A DNA stretch of 64,000 bases from Brevibacillus daliensis (lineage in GTDB: Bacteria > Bacillota > Bacilli > Brevibacillales > Brevibacillaceae), in the NCBI RefSeq assembly GCF_021245735.1, contig NZ_JAJISB010000018.1:1-64000 (forward strand), written 5' to 3'. Made by a program: the position numbers and the translations under genes. Positions 16,790-26,003 of the stretch are shown here, piece after piece (the first letter of the stretch is position 1; each line of letters begins with the position of its first letter). Under the pieces are notes generated by a model, which saw nothing but the letters and a program-made list of their open reading frames with translations, did no database searches and was not told the DNA's origin.

Positions 16790-17308
16790 ATGTCCGCAAT
16801 TGAACGCCAAGGTATTGTAACTTTTAAAAACAATCCAGTAACGCTACAGGGCCCAGAAATTAAAGTAGGAGATACTGCTCCTGATTTTAAAGTACTAGCT
16901 AATGACCTTAGCGAGGTTACGCTTGCTGATTCTAAAGGAACGGTAAGAATCATTTCCGTAGTTCCTTCTCTAGATACAGGTGTATGCGATCAACAAACTC
17001 GCCGTTTCAATGAAGAAGCTGCAAGTCTTGACGGAGTAACAATCCTAACAGTTTCCGTAGACTTGCCTTTCGCACAAAGCCGTTGGTGCGGAGCTGCTGG
17101 AATCGATAAAGTAAAAACTGTTTCTGACCACCGTGACCTTTCTTTTGGACTAGCTTATGGTGTAGCAATTAAGGAGCTTCGTTTATTGTCCCGTGCAGTA
17201 TTCGTAGTTGATTCTAACGATAAGGTTGTGCATGCTGAATATGTTCCTGCTGTAGGTCAACACCCTAATTATGAAGCAGCAATTGAAGCGGCAAGTGCAG
17301 CGAAGTAA
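16790..17308 (+). CDS. tpx: thiol peroxidase
   Basis: Atypical 2-Cys peroxiredoxin reducing hydroperoxides with thioredoxin as donor. It is 172 residues, normal for Tpx. The peroxidatic cysteine lies in 'SLDTGVCDQQTRRFNE', with the catalytic T-x-x-C context, and the resolving cysteine in 'SRWCGAAG'. The N-terminal 'VTLQGPEIKVGDTAPDF' is characteristic. ATG 16790 follows AGGAGG. Monocistronic with its own terminator. Confidence 0.95.
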   Translation: MSAIERQGIVTFKNNPVTLQGPEIKVGDTAPDFKVLANDLSEVTLADSKGTVRIISVVPSLDTGVCDQQTRRFNEEAASLDGVTILTVSVDLPFAQSRWCGAAGIDKVKTVSDHRDLSFGLAYGVAIKELRLLSRAVFVVDSNDKVVHAEYVPAVGQHPNYEAAIEAASAAK

Positions 17309-17340
17309 ATAACTAATAGTTTAAATGTAAATCACTAATG

Positions 17341-17372
17341 GCAGCCTTTTCTTAGGAAAGGGCTGTTTTTTT
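17341..17372 (+). terminator. terminator of tpx
   Basis: GCAGCCTTTTC and GAAAGGGCTG are nearly complementary around a 4-nt loop, followed by seven T residues. Confidence 0.8.
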
Positions 17373-17568
17373 GATATAAGGATGCAGAAATCTGGAAAAG
17401 AGAAGTGTTGTTTTCTGGTAGACATAACGGTTTTTTTGCTGTATTTAATGGAGAATCTTCTACATAAAATGATACTAAATGAAGCGAATTCGTACTCATA
17501 TCCTCGTTAAACATTTAATAAATCTCTATTATTATCAATAATATCACTAGAAACAATTGGCAAAAATG

Positions 17569-17597
17569 TTGACTTTAGGTATTAAAGCATACATAAT
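17569..17597 (+). promoter_or_regulatory. sigma-A-like promoter of appDFABC
   Basis: TTGACT (17569-17574) and CATAAT (17592-17597) are 17 nt apart in the AT-rich gap between tpx and appD. The remainder of this 370-nt gap holds only the tpx terminator and a CodY-like box. Confidence 0.55.
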
Positions 17598-17608
17598 ATG
17601 TATAATTG

Positions 17609-17623
17609 TATTTTTTGAAAATT
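17609..17623 (+). promoter_or_regulatory. CodY-like box
   Basis: TATTTTTTGAAAATT matches the CodY consensus AATTTTCWGAAAATT at 13 of 15 positions. It lies at about the predicted transcription start, where bound CodY would block initiation. Peptide permeases are known CodY targets in Bacillus. Confidence 0.5.
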
Positions 17624-17679
17624 AAATTTATTGCGCAATTTTCTTTTCTATTTTATTTTTCCAGTAAAGCAGGTGAAGC

Positions 17680-18699
17680 ATGCACACACAAAAGAAAGAA
17701 GCTTTATTAGAGATTTCTGAACTAGAAGCTGGATTTATGATCAACAAGCAGTTTTACAATGCGGTTGATAAAGTCTCGTTCAAGGTTAACCCGGGAAAAG
17801 TGATTTGCGTCGTAGGTGAATCGGGTTGCGGTAAAAGCGTAATGTCTCTGTCAATTATGGGCCTTCTACCGAAACAGGTAGGCAAGGTAGCTAGAGGTAC
17901 GATTCGCTTCCAAGGCAGAAATCTTACTGAGATTACCAATGATGAGTACAACAAAATCAGAGGTAAAGAAATTGGTATGATCTTTCAGGAGCCTATGACT
18001 GCACTTAATCCTGTATTTACGATTGGATACCAGCTAGAAGAAGTATTGTTTAATCATCTGAAAATTTCAAAAAAAGAAGCAAGGCAACGTTCTATTGAAT
18101 TACTCTCCCACGTAGGCATTCCCAGACCGGAAAAAATCGTAGATCAATTCCCTCACCAATTATCCGGTGGAATGAGACAACGCGTTATGATTGCCATGGC
18201 AATTTCCTGCCAACCTAAACTGCTTATAGCAGACGAACCCACCACTGCATTAGATGTTACCATCCAGGCACAAATCCTGGAATTGCTCCGTGATATTCAA
18301 GAGAAGAGCGGCATGGCAGTTATGCTCATCACCCACGATCTTGGTGTCGTTGCAGAAATGGCTGATGAAGTAATGGTCATGTATGCCGGAAAAATTGTTG
18401 AGCAAGGAACTGCAGATCAAATATTTAACGACCCCAAACATCCCTACTTACAACTACTACTTGAAGCCATTCCTAGATTAGACGAAGAAAAAGATCGACT
18501 TTATTCCATAAAAGGGATTGTACCATCTATTGTGAATATGCCAAAAACGGGGTGCCGTTTCGTTTCCCGATGTCCTAAAGCGATGCCTGATTGCTCCGAG
18601 GTCAGTCCGGATATGGGAGATGTCGGTTTCGAGCACAAAGTTCGCTGCCTGCTCTATCCGGAAAGCTATCCCAAGGAAGTAACGGAGGCGTCGCGATGA
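17680..18699 (+). CDS. appD: oligopeptide ABC transporter ATPase (AppD/OppD type)
   Basis: First ATPase of a peptide importer, 339 residues. It carries Walker A GESGCGKS, signature LSGGMRQRV and Walker [13 protein letters not shown], followed by the switch His in LITHDLGV. The C-terminal oligopeptide-transporter extension contains the four-Cys pattern (GCRFVSRCP ... DCSE ... VRC) typical of OppD/DppD. It heads a five-gene operon in the order D-F-A-B-C, the order of the Bacillus app operon; opp is ordered A-B-C-D-F. The app name rests on that synteny. Its stop overlaps the next start (ATGA). Confidence 0.9.
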   Translation: MHTQKKEALLEISELEAGFMINKQFYNAVDKVSFKVNPGKVICVVGESGCGKSVMSLSIMGLLPKQVGKVARGTIRFQGRNLTEITNDEYNKIRGKEIGMIFQEPMTALNPVFTIGYQLEEVLFNHLKISKKEARQRSIELLSHVGIPRPEKIVDQFPHQLSGGMRQRVMIAMAISCQPKLLIADEPTTALDVTIQAQILELLRDIQEKSGMAVMLITHDLGVVAEMADEVMVMYAGKIVEQGTADQIFNDPKHPYLQLLLEAIPRLDEEKDRLYSIKGIVPSIVNMPKTGCRFVSRCPKAMPDCSEVSPDMGDVGFEHKVRCLLYPESYPKEVTEASR

Positions 18700-19724
18700 A
18701 CCAATCAAACACACTACGTATAAACACTTCTACCCTTACAAAATCAACTGAAACGAACTTGTTGGAAGTAAAAAATTTAAAGAAATATTATCCAATAACC
18801 AGTGGCTTATTGCGAAAGGAAATTGGCCAAGTAAAAGCGGTCGATGATATCTCATTTACCCTAAAGGATGGAGAAACACTTGGTCTAGTTGGTGAGTCTG
18901 GCTGTGGGAAATCAACAGCTGGTCGAACCATTCTAAGGTTGATGGACCCTACATCTGGATCTATCCACTTTCAAGGCAAAGATATTACAAAAATATCGGG
19001 AGGAACCCTTCGTAAAGTAAGACAAGATATGCAGATGGTATTTCAGGACCCCTATGCTTCTCTTAACCCGAAAATGATGGTGGGACATCTGGTTTCTGAA
19101 CCTATTCGTAACTATTACCCAAATCGTAAGGAAAATGAAACGCGGTCTGAGGTAATGGAATTGTTAAATCGAGTAGGTCTGTCTGAAGAGGCCTATTACA
19201 AATATCCGCACGAGTTTTCAGGAGGACAGCGACAACGTATCGGTATTGCCCGTGCCTTGGCATTGCGTCCCAAATTGATTCTTGCTGATGAGCCTGTTTC
19301 TGCACTTGATGTATCCGTACAGTCACAGGTGCTTAATCTCATGCAGGATTTGCAACAAGAGTTTAAATTATCCTATCTCTTTATCGCCCACAATCTGAGT
19401 GTTGTTAAGCATATCAGCGATCGGATTGGTGTCATGTATCTAGGCAGATTGGTAGAGATTACTGACAAAAAAAGTTTGTACAGAGAACCTCTACATCCAT
19501 ATACACAAGCATTATTGTCTACGATTCCGGTTCCAGACCCACAAGCTCGCTTCAAAAAGGAAAGGATTATTCTGCAGGGGGATGTACCATCACCAGAGAA
19601 TCCACCGCTTGGATGCGCTTTTCACCTGCGCTGTCCCTATGTAAAGCCAGTATGTGAACAAATCAAACCTCCATTGAAGGAGGTGAGTTCCGGACACCAG
19701 GTAGCGTGCCATTTATATGGGTAG
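18696..19724 (+). CDS. appF: oligopeptide ABC transporter ATPase (AppF/OppF type)
   Basis: Second ATPase of the importer, 342 residues from ATG 18696, which overlaps the appD stop and follows GGAGG. The open frame extends further upstream inside appD, but family alignment and the site favour this start. Motifs are Walker [10 protein letters not shown], signature FSGGQRQRI, Walker [13 protein letters not shown] and His in FIAHNLSV. The C-terminal Cys cluster ([17 protein letters not shown] ... VAC) parallels AppD. AppD and AppF form the heterodimeric motor under the AppBC channel. Confidence 0.9.
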   Translation: MNQSNTLRINTSTLTKSTETNLLEVKNLKKYYPITSGLLRKEIGQVKAVDDISFTLKDGETLGLVGESGCGKSTAGRTILRLMDPTSGSIHFQGKDITKISGGTLRKVRQDMQMVFQDPYASLNPKMMVGHLVSEPIRNYYPNRKENETRSEVMELLNRVGLSEEAYYKYPHEFSGGQRQRIGIARALALRPKLILADEPVSALDVSVQSQVLNLMQDLQQEFKLSYLFIAHNLSVVKHISDRIGVMYLGRLVEITDKKSLYREPLHPYTQALLSTIPVPDPQARFKKERIILQGDVPSPENPPLGCAFHLRCPYVKPVCEQIKPPLKEVSSGHQVACHLYG

Positions 19725-19766
19725 ATTACATGAATCAGAAATGGAAGAAGATAACAGGGGGAGTTT

Positions 19767-21506
19767 ATGATGAAGAAAAATAGTGGAATCGTAATGTCAG
19801 CTTTCATGGCTTTGTCTATGGCGGTTGTAGGTTGCAGCCAGCCTAGCGCATCGCCAACACCAGCACCAGCTCCAGCGCCAACTACACCGGAAGTACAGCC
19901 GGACAACAACACACCAAAACCAGGTGGAACAGTAACATTTGCTTATCGTTCTCCGTTTAAAGGACTTCTTGAGCGTGCCTATTATGAGGGGGATGACGAC
20001 GATCGTATCTTACGTTTTACGACTGAAGCTTTAATAGGTACAGGCGATGATTTAAAACCATTTCCATACATGGTAGATTGGACTGTATCAGATGACAAGA
20101 AAACCTTTACTTTTACGATGAAAAATAAAGATATTAAATGGCATAATGGCGATCCATTAACAATGGAAGACTGGAAATATGCATTAGAAATCATTGCTCA
20201 TAAAGATTATGAGGGATCTCGTTATTCGAACGTAGAGATGATTGTAGGGGCAGATGAGTATCAAAAAGGAACAGCTAAAGAAATCAGCGGTATCAAAATT
20301 ACTGATCCGTATACGATGAGCATTACTATTAAACAACCGACAGCTAACTTCATAGCAAACGTTTGGTCTTATCCAGCACCGAAGAAATATTATGAGGGAA
20401 TTGCAATAAAGGATCTGGTAAACCACCCGAAAGTACGTCAAAATCCAATTGGTACCGGACCTTTTAAAGTTAAGAAAATTCAGCCAGGTGAGTTTGTCGA
20501 AATGGAGCGTTTTGATGATTACTGGCAAGGCAAACCACTTCTTGATGGCGTTGTATATAAAGTAATTGACGGGAAAATGGCAGCAAGTCTGTTAAAAAAT
20601 GGCGAGATTGATATGTATACCATCCAAAACTCACTATATGATGACGTTGCAAAGATCGATAATATCGATTTGATTGAAGTGGATGAGCTGGCATACACCT
20701 ATATTGGCTTTAAAATGGGCCACTGGGATGCAGAGAAAAAGTTGAACATTATGGACCGACCAAAATATAGTGACAAACGTCTCCGCCAAGCAATGGCATA
20801 TGCGATTGATCGTAAAGCCCTGGCAAAAGCATTTGAAAAGAACAAGGCTGAACCAATTCATGCGCCAATGCCTCCTGTGAGCTGGGCAAAAGCACCTGAT
20901 AGTGAACTGAATACGTATGATTATAATCCTGAGAAAGCAAAACAACTGCTTGATGAAGCAGGATTTAAGGATGTCACAGGTGATGGATTGCGTGAAGATC
21001 CGCAAGGTAAAAAATTCACCATTAACTATGATGCTATGTCCGGTACAGAAGTAGCTGAACCGCGTGCTCAAGCTATTCTGCAATTCTGGAAAGAAGTAGG
21101 TCTTGACGCCAAATTAAATGGTGGGGCGTTGAAAGAATTTAATGCCTTCTATGACATGGTAGAAAAAGATGAGCCATCTGTTGAGGTATTCTCAGCAGCA
21201 TGGGGATTGTCAGCTGATCCAGATCCAGCTGGTCTATTCAAGGCAACTGACTTGTGGAACTATTCTCGTTGGGTAAGTGAAGAGTCAGATAAACTGATTG
21301 CTGAGGGTGTCAGTGAAAAAGCAATGGATGAGGCTGTTCGTAAGGATATATATGTGAAATGGCAAAAACTAGTGAATGAAGAATTACCATCTATCTTTTT
21401 GCACTCCCGCAAAGAGATTACTGCCAAGAACAAACGTGTGCAAGGAACGCATGTCAACTCTGCATCACCAATCAATGATACTCACAAATGGTGGGTAACG
21501 AAATAA
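19767..21506 (+). CDS. appA: oligopeptide-binding lipoprotein (AppA/OppA type)
   Basis: A 579-residue family-5 solute-binding protein with a signal peptide and lipobox AVVG-C (Cys23 or so), then a Pro/Ala-rich linker. Family hallmarks include 'GGTVTFAYRSPFKGLLERAYYEG', 'RFTTEALIG', 'TFTMKNKDIKWHNGDPLT' and 'RQAMAYAIDRKALA' (quoted in part). It captures extracellular peptides and delivers them to AppBC. GGGGGAG precedes the two in-frame ATGs at 19767/19770. Its place between F and B matches the app operon. Confidence 0.9.
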   Translation: MMKKNSGIVMSAFMALSMAVVGCSQPSASPTPAPAPAPTTPEVQPDNNTPKPGGTVTFAYRSPFKGLLERAYYEGDDDDRILRFTTEALIGTGDDLKPFPYMVDWTVSDDKKTFTFTMKNKDIKWHNGDPLTMEDWKYALEIIAHKDYEGSRYSNVEMIVGADEYQKGTAKEISGIKITDPYTMSITIKQPTANFIANVWSYPAPKKYYEGIAIKDLVNHPKVRQNPIGTGPFKVKKIQPGEFVEMERFDDYWQGKPLLDGVVYKVIDGKMAASLLKNGEIDMYTIQNSLYDDVAKIDNIDLIEVDELAYTYIGFKMGHWDAEKKLNIMDRPKYSDKRLRQAMAYAIDRKALAKAFEKNKAEPIHAPMPPVSWAKAPDSELNTYDYNPEKAKQLLDEAGFKDVTGDGLREDPQGKKFTINYDAMSGTEVAEPRAQAILQFWKEVGLDAKLNGGALKEFNAFYDMVEKDEPSVEVFSAAWGLSADPDPAGLFKATDLWNYSRWVSEESDKLIAEGVSEKAMDEAVRKDIYVKWQKLVNEELPSIFLHSRKEITAKNKRVQGTHVNSASPINDTHKWWVTK

Positions 21507-21538
21507 CTCAACATCAGTGATCAGAGAGGAGCGTCTGC

Positions 21539-22504
21539 ATGGTTTCCTTTGCAATACGTAGATTTCTTGCGATGATTCCTATTTTGATCTTACTTTCCGT
21601 AACGGTGTTTTCCCTGGCGAAATTAATGCCAGGGGACGCCCTTACCGGGAAAATTGATCCGAATAATGCCAATCCGGAATACATTGCAAAGATGCGGGAA
21701 CAGTTGGGATATAATGACCCAGTTCCTGTTCAGTATGTGAAGTGGGTGACTGGTTTCTTTCAAGGAGACATGGGTGATTCATTCGTTCACAAGATGCCTG
21801 TTACCCAGTTAATCGGAGAAAGAATTGAAAATACGGTGATGCTAGCATTAGCCTCCCTGTTAATTACGTATGTGGTAGCCTTCATTCTTGGGATGATCGC
21901 TGGCAGATGGCCATATCGCTGGTCCGATCATTTGATTCTGACCTTTAACTATATTGGATATGCTGTACCTTCATTTTTTGCTGCTATTGTTTGTATCTAT
22001 ATTTTTTCAATCCAACTGGGGTGGTTCCCTGCAAGTGGTTCTATCAGTGTAGGAGCACAAGAGGGCACGCTGTATTATTATTTGGAAAGAATTAAACATA
22101 CGATTCTACCTGCTATTGTACTAGGTCTATTTAATACAGCTGCTTATACACAATTTTTGCGTAATGACGTTATTGAAAATGCTAGTAAAGATTATGTTCG
22201 TACAGCAATGGCAAAAGGAACAAAAACTTCTGCCATTTACAACAAACATATTTTACGCAATTCATTGATTCCGATGGTAACCTTTATTGGATTAGATATC
22301 GGTACCCTGTTAAGTGGAGCCGTCATTACGGAGACAATTTTTACGTACCCTGGATTGGGACAACTCTTTATCGACTCTGTCAGTAGCCGTGATTACTCTG
22401 TCGTAATGGCTATTTCCATGCTTTTAGCCATTATGTCGCTGGTTGGTAACCTGATTGCCGACTTGCTTTACAGTGTAGTAGATCCACGGATACGTTTGAG
22501 ATAG
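21539..22504 (+). CDS. appB: oligopeptide ABC transporter permease (AppB/OppB type)
   Basis: A 321-residue inner-membrane permease with six predicted transmembrane segments. The N-terminal OppB/DppB signature is clear: 'FAIRRFLAMIPILILLSVTVF', then 'MPGDAL' and 'REQLGYNDPVPVQYVKW'. The EAA-type coupling loop contains DYVRTAMAKGTKTSAIYNKH. Together with AppC it forms the channel. Start ATG 21539 after AGAGGAG; 32 nt after appA. Confidence 0.9.
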   Translation: MVSFAIRRFLAMIPILILLSVTVFSLAKLMPGDALTGKIDPNNANPEYIAKMREQLGYNDPVPVQYVKWVTGFFQGDMGDSFVHKMPVTQLIGERIENTVMLALASLLITYVVAFILGMIAGRWPYRWSDHLILTFNYIGYAVPSFFAAIVCIYIFSIQLGWFPASGSISVGAQEGTLYYYLERIKHTILPAIVLGLFNTAAYTQFLRNDVIENASKDYVRTAMAKGTKTSAIYNKHILRNSLIPMVTFIGLDIGTLLSGAVITETIFTYPGLGQLFIDSVSSRDYSVVMAISMLLAIMSLVGNLIADLLYSVVDPRIRLR

Positions 22505-22515
22505 GAGGAGAAGGA

Positions 22516-23424
22516 ATGTCACAAACCACAACTCCACAACTGCCGCCAACGGTTTCTGAATCAAAGGTAAAGGGTACATCGCCGTGGGCAATTGGGATGC
22601 GTAAATTCTTTAAAAACAAATTAGCCGTTACGAGCTTGCTATTTTTGATCATTATGTTTGCTGTTAGTTTCAGTGCTGATTTGCTTGATACACACGATCC
22701 AACAAAGGTTGACATCATGTCAATTAATGAGGCGCCTTCTAAAGACCATTATCTGGGAACAGATGAAGGGGGACGGGATGTATATACACGACTCCTACAT
22801 GGTGGACAAGTGTCGTTAACCATCGGTTTATCCATCACGGTTCTGGTTATCATAACCGGAACGATTTTTGGTTCAATCGCCGGTTATTTTGGAGGCTGGG
22901 TTGATAGCTTGGTAATGCGCTTTACTGATTATGTACTTACTCTGCCTTTCCTTGTATTTGTAATCGTGGTGAAAGCAATTTTTGTAGATACAGGGGTTCT
23001 CACCCTCATTTTTGTTGTAAGTCTCCTTAGTTGGGGGGGAACAGCAAGGATGGTCCGTGGAAAAATCCTGTCTGAGAAAGAAAATGAGTACGTATTAAGT
23101 GCGATCTCCATCGGATGTAAACCGAGTAAGGTCATTTTTAAACACCTGCTTCCCAATGTTATTTCAACAATTATTGTTCAGTCCGTCTATCTGTTAGCAG
23201 CCATGATTGTAATAGAGACTGCTCTAAGCTTCCTGGGCTTTGGGGTTCCTGCTAATATCCCATCATGGGGAAATATCATGTCAACTGCTTCTACACCAGA
23301 AGTAATTGAACAACAATGGTGGATTTGGGTACCAGCAGGGTTGTGCATTACATCAACCATTTTAGCTATCAACTTTGTAGGTGAAGGGCTAAAGGATGCA
23401 TTTAATCCAAAATCTTTACGGTAA
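22516..23424 (+). CDS. appC: oligopeptide ABC transporter permease (AppC/OppC type)
   Basis: A 302-residue permease, partner of AppB. The N-terminal cytosolic tail and first transmembrane helix are followed by the OppC signature 'HYLGTDEGGRDVYTRLLHGGQVSL' (in part). The EAA loop reads 'YVLSAISIGCKPSKVIFKHLLPN', and the C-terminal 'FVGEGLKDAFNPK' is typical. It is the last gene of the operon and is followed by a terminator. Confidence 0.9.
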   Translation: MSQTTTPQLPPTVSESKVKGTSPWAIGMRKFFKNKLAVTSLLFLIIMFAVSFSADLLDTHDPTKVDIMSINEAPSKDHYLGTDEGGRDVYTRLLHGGQVSLTIGLSITVLVIITGTIFGSIAGYFGGWVDSLVMRFTDYVLTLPFLVFVIVVKAIFVDTGVLTLIFVVSLLSWGGTARMVRGKILSEKENEYVLSAISIGCKPSKVIFKHLLPNVISTIIVQSVYLLAAMIVIETALSFLGFGVPANIPSWGNIMSTASTPEVIEQQWWIWVPAGLCITSTILAINFVGEGLKDAFNPKSLR

Positions 23425-23435
23425 TGAACGTAAAT

Positions 23436-23486
23436 CTCTCGTTTCATCGTTTCTTGATTAGAGAACGAAAGAACGAGGGGTTTTTC
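23436..23486 (+). terminator. terminator of app operon
   Basis: CTCGTT...AACGAG with an inner CGTTTCT/AGAACG stem, followed by GGGGTTTTT. Confidence 0.75.
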
Positions 23487-23548
23487 TACTTTTTGTGCTA
23501 TACTACCTCTAGCATTCTTCTTACTACATAGCGAAAGAGGATAAACGG

Positions 23549-24451
23549 ATGAAAGATGTTTTGTTACGTTTTACGATTAAGAAAGAGCAGGCTGGTCGTA
23601 AACTACGTGATGTACTACAACAAGACTTTGAAATCTCCCGGAAACTGTTGATTCGAGCCAAATATAAAGGAGAGATTCTGGTAAACGGTGAGTATAGCTA
23701 TGTTTCCCGAGAAATGATCGAAGGAGATCAAATCCAAATATTGTTAGATGAGGAAGAATCAGAGAATTTGATTCCTCAACCGATGGATTTGGATATTCGC
23801 TTAGAAGATGAGGACATCATGATTATCGCAAAGAAAGCGGGAATCGTCGTTCATCCTTCAGGTATGCATGTAGATGGTACGCTAGCGAACGGGGTTGTAC
23901 ATTACTGGCAGCAAAAAGGAGAGCAACGTAAGTTCCGTCCAGTTAGTCGTCTGGATAAAGATACATCTGGTTTAATTATCGTAGCTAAGAATCAATGGGC
24001 ACATGAGCGTTTTTCCCGTATGCAAAAGGATAAGACACTTAAACGACGGTATGTAGCTATTGTTCATGGAAGATTGGCTTATGATGAGGGAGTAATCGAA
24101 TCACCCATTGGAAGAAAAGAAGGCTCAATCATTGAACGTGAAGTGAGGGCGGATGGGCAACAAGCTATTACTAGATACCAGGTTGTAGCCCGATCAGATG
24201 ATATGTCCTTGGTCAAATTGGAATTACAGACAGGAAGAACACATCAAATCCGCGTGCATATGAGCTATTCTGGTCATCCTCTTATAGGGGATGAATTATA
24301 CGGAGGAAGTAGAGAGTTATTGGACAGACAAGCTCTCCATGCATATGAATTACAATTTATTCATCCAAGATCCAAAGAAGAGATACGCATAGAGCAATCC
24401 ATTCCTGATGATATGCAAAAAATAATTGAAATGTATAAATTATCTGAATGA
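23549..24451 (+). CDS. RluA-family pseudouridine synthase
   Basis: A 300-residue enzyme that isomerises specific uridines in rRNA or tRNA. The N-terminal S4-like domain (~1-75) precedes the catalytic domain. Its active-site Asp lies in 'PVSRLDKDTSGLIIVAKN', and other signatures are 'KTLKRRYVAIVHG' and 'LQTGRTHQIRVHMSYSGHPLIGDELYGG' (in part). The length and S4 domain fit RluD/YjbO-type members. The target position cannot be assigned. Possible transcription from its own promoter after the app terminator. Confidence 0.9.
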   Translation: MKDVLLRFTIKKEQAGRKLRDVLQQDFEISRKLLIRAKYKGEILVNGEYSYVSREMIEGDQIQILLDEEESENLIPQPMDLDIRLEDEDIMIIAKKAGIVVHPSGMHVDGTLANGVVHYWQQKGEQRKFRPVSRLDKDTSGLIIVAKNQWAHERFSRMQKDKTLKRRYVAIVHGRLAYDEGVIESPIGRKEGSIIEREVRADGQQAITRYQVVARSDDMSLVKLELQTGRTHQIRVHMSYSGHPLIGDELYGGSRELLDRQALHAYELQFIHPRSKEEIRIEQSIPDDMQKIIEMYKLSE

Positions 24452-24502
24452 CACTGTTCAAATAAAGGCGTTTGCATTATGATGGATAAGGGGGAAGAAT
24501 TT

Positions 24503-24853
24503 ATGGAAAATCAAACTCCTGCACCTCGTTATGCAGCAGATAAGTATGTTCTTGCCACTGGTTTTGCCCAGTTGCCAAAAGGAACACCCTTAACTGATAC
24601 ACAGAAAATGTTTGCCTGTTCCCTCGTCATAGATAGTACCACTGATGGGGTAGTGGATGCTTCGTTCAGTTTTATCATGGGATTAAATGAAGAGTTTTTA
24701 CGTGGTCTGGTTATTGGGACAACGTTACCCCGAGACTTTGACCTGTTGCAAAAACGTGTCAAAGAACGGGCGCTCGTTCCGACACAAGGAACTATTTTAC
24801 AAGCATTGCGTTCTACTTTGGATCGCTATTTAGAAAGAACAACGAAACAATAA
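24503..24853 (+). CDS. DUF3870 protein
   Basis: A protein of 116 residues from ATG 24503, which follows GGGGGA by 8 nt; the open frame starts eight codons earlier without a site. Features are an N-terminal 'YVLATGFAQLPKGTPLT', a central 'FACSLVIDSTTDGVVDASFSF' and 'LNEEFLRGLVIG'. These match what I recall of DUF3870, small Firmicute proteins of unknown role, sometimes placed near catabolic genes. It lies 51 nt after the pseudouridine synthase. Confidence 0.7.
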   Translation: MENQTPAPRYAADKYVLATGFAQLPKGTPLTDTQKMFACSLVIDSTTDGVVDASFSFIMGLNEEFLRGLVIGTTLPRDFDLLQKRVKERALVPTQGTILQALRSTLDRYLERTTKQ

Positions 24854-24860
24854 TAATGGA

Positions 24861-25012
24861 ACTGGTTGTCTATGGGGGAGAAGTCCTTCAAAAAGATTTT
24901 TTCTCAGACGAGTAGACAAAGCCCAGTTGTTCATATGGCTATACGAAAAAATGGAGGCTTTCCTTGTCTTCCTATTTTCTTTCGTGTGGTGCTATGGACA
25001 ACTGGGCTTTTT
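24861..25012 (+). promoter_or_regulatory. possible attenuator leader of homogentisate operon
   Basis: AAAGCCCAGTTGTTCAT (24918-24934) pairs with ATGGACAACTGGGCTTT (24994-25010) and is followed by T residues: a terminator-like stem with a ~59-nt loop. ACTGGTTGTC (24861-24870) can instead pair with GACAAAGCCCAGT (24915-24927) with a small bulge, or with 24992-25006 using G-U pairs, which would disrupt that stem. It fills the gap before the catabolic genes. Confidence 0.5.
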
Positions 25013-25055
25013 ATATCTAAAAAATATTGCTAGCCATAGCCAAGAGGTGACCTAA

Positions 25056-25991
25056 GTGAGACTGATTAGTTACAAGCATAAGAACAATGATCATGAGTGG
25101 CGCACGGGGATTGTGCAGCACGATCAGATTGTTGATCTGGCTTCTGCCGTACAAGACGCACCAAGTGACATGCAGCAGTTATTACATGACTGGGCAGCTT
25201 GGTATCCACGATTGCAACAAGAAATAGAAAAAGCGAATACCTTACAAAGAATAGAGTTTCATGATGTAGTAATCGGACCGCCAATACCAAGACCAGCCAG
25301 CTTCCGTGATTTTTATGCCTTTGAAGAGCATGTAAAAACAGCACGTGGTAGACGAGGGCTTGAAATGATTCCAGAGTGGTATGCATTCCCTGTCTTTTAT
25401 TTTTCCAACGCTGCTGCCTTTTTAGGGGATCAAATGCCGCTTATTCATCCAAAGACGACGCAAAGATTGGACTTTGAATTGGAGATTGCTTGTGTGATTG
25501 GAAAAGCTGGGATGGATATTCCAGTTGAAGAAGCTGACTCATATATTGCAGGCTTTGCGATCTTAAATGACTGGAGTGCCCGTGATTTGCAGATGGAGGA
25601 AGTAAAAGTAGGACTTGGACCAGCAAAAGGAAAAGATTTCGCAACATCTATGGGTCCGTGGCTAGTAACACCAGATGAACTGGAAGAACGAAGAACCGTA
25701 ACTGAACAAGGATACCGCTATGATCTAGGGATGGTTGCCCGGGTTAATGGCGAAGAATATTCCCGAGGTAACGTAAGAGATATCTACTATACATTCGCGC
25801 AAATGATTGCAAGGGCTTCGCAGGATTGTAAGCTGTATCCGGGAGATGTAATTGGCTCAGGAACAGTGGGAACAGGTTGTATTTTGGAATTAGGCAGTGA
25901 GAATCGTCCGTGGCTTACAGCAGGAGATAAGGTTGAATTAGAAGTTGAGAAGTTAGGTGTATTACGTACAACCATTTTGGAAAATAAGTAG
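25056..25991 (+). CDS. fumarylacetoacetate hydrolase family protein
   Basis: A 311-residue FAH-family enzyme, likely cleaving fumarylacetoacetate to fumarate and acetoacetate in tyrosine/phenylalanine breakdown. Metal-binding acids are visible in 'RLDFELEIACVIG' (E-x-E) and in the 'NDWSARDLQ' region (Asp), the FAH fold signature. GTG 25056 follows AAGAGGTGA. It overlaps in function with the next gene, homogentisate dioxygenase, 12 nt downstream, which strengthens the assignment. Related FAH-fold hydrolases have other substrates, so specificity is inferred from the neighbour. Confidence 0.8.
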   Translation: MRLISYKHKNNDHEWRTGIVQHDQIVDLASAVQDAPSDMQQLLHDWAAWYPRLQQEIEKANTLQRIEFHDVVIGPPIPRPASFRDFYAFEEHVKTARGRRGLEMIPEWYAFPVFYFSNAAAFLGDQMPLIHPKTTQRLDFELEIACVIGKAGMDIPVEEADSYIAGFAILNDWSARDLQMEEVKVGLGPAKGKDFATSMGPWLVTPDELEERRTVTEQGYRYDLGMVARVNGEEYSRGNVRDIYYTFAQMIARASQDCKLYPGDVIGSGTVGTGCILELGSENRPWLTAGDKVELEVEKLGVLRTTILENK

Positions 25992-26003
25992 GAGGTTGAG
26001 ATT

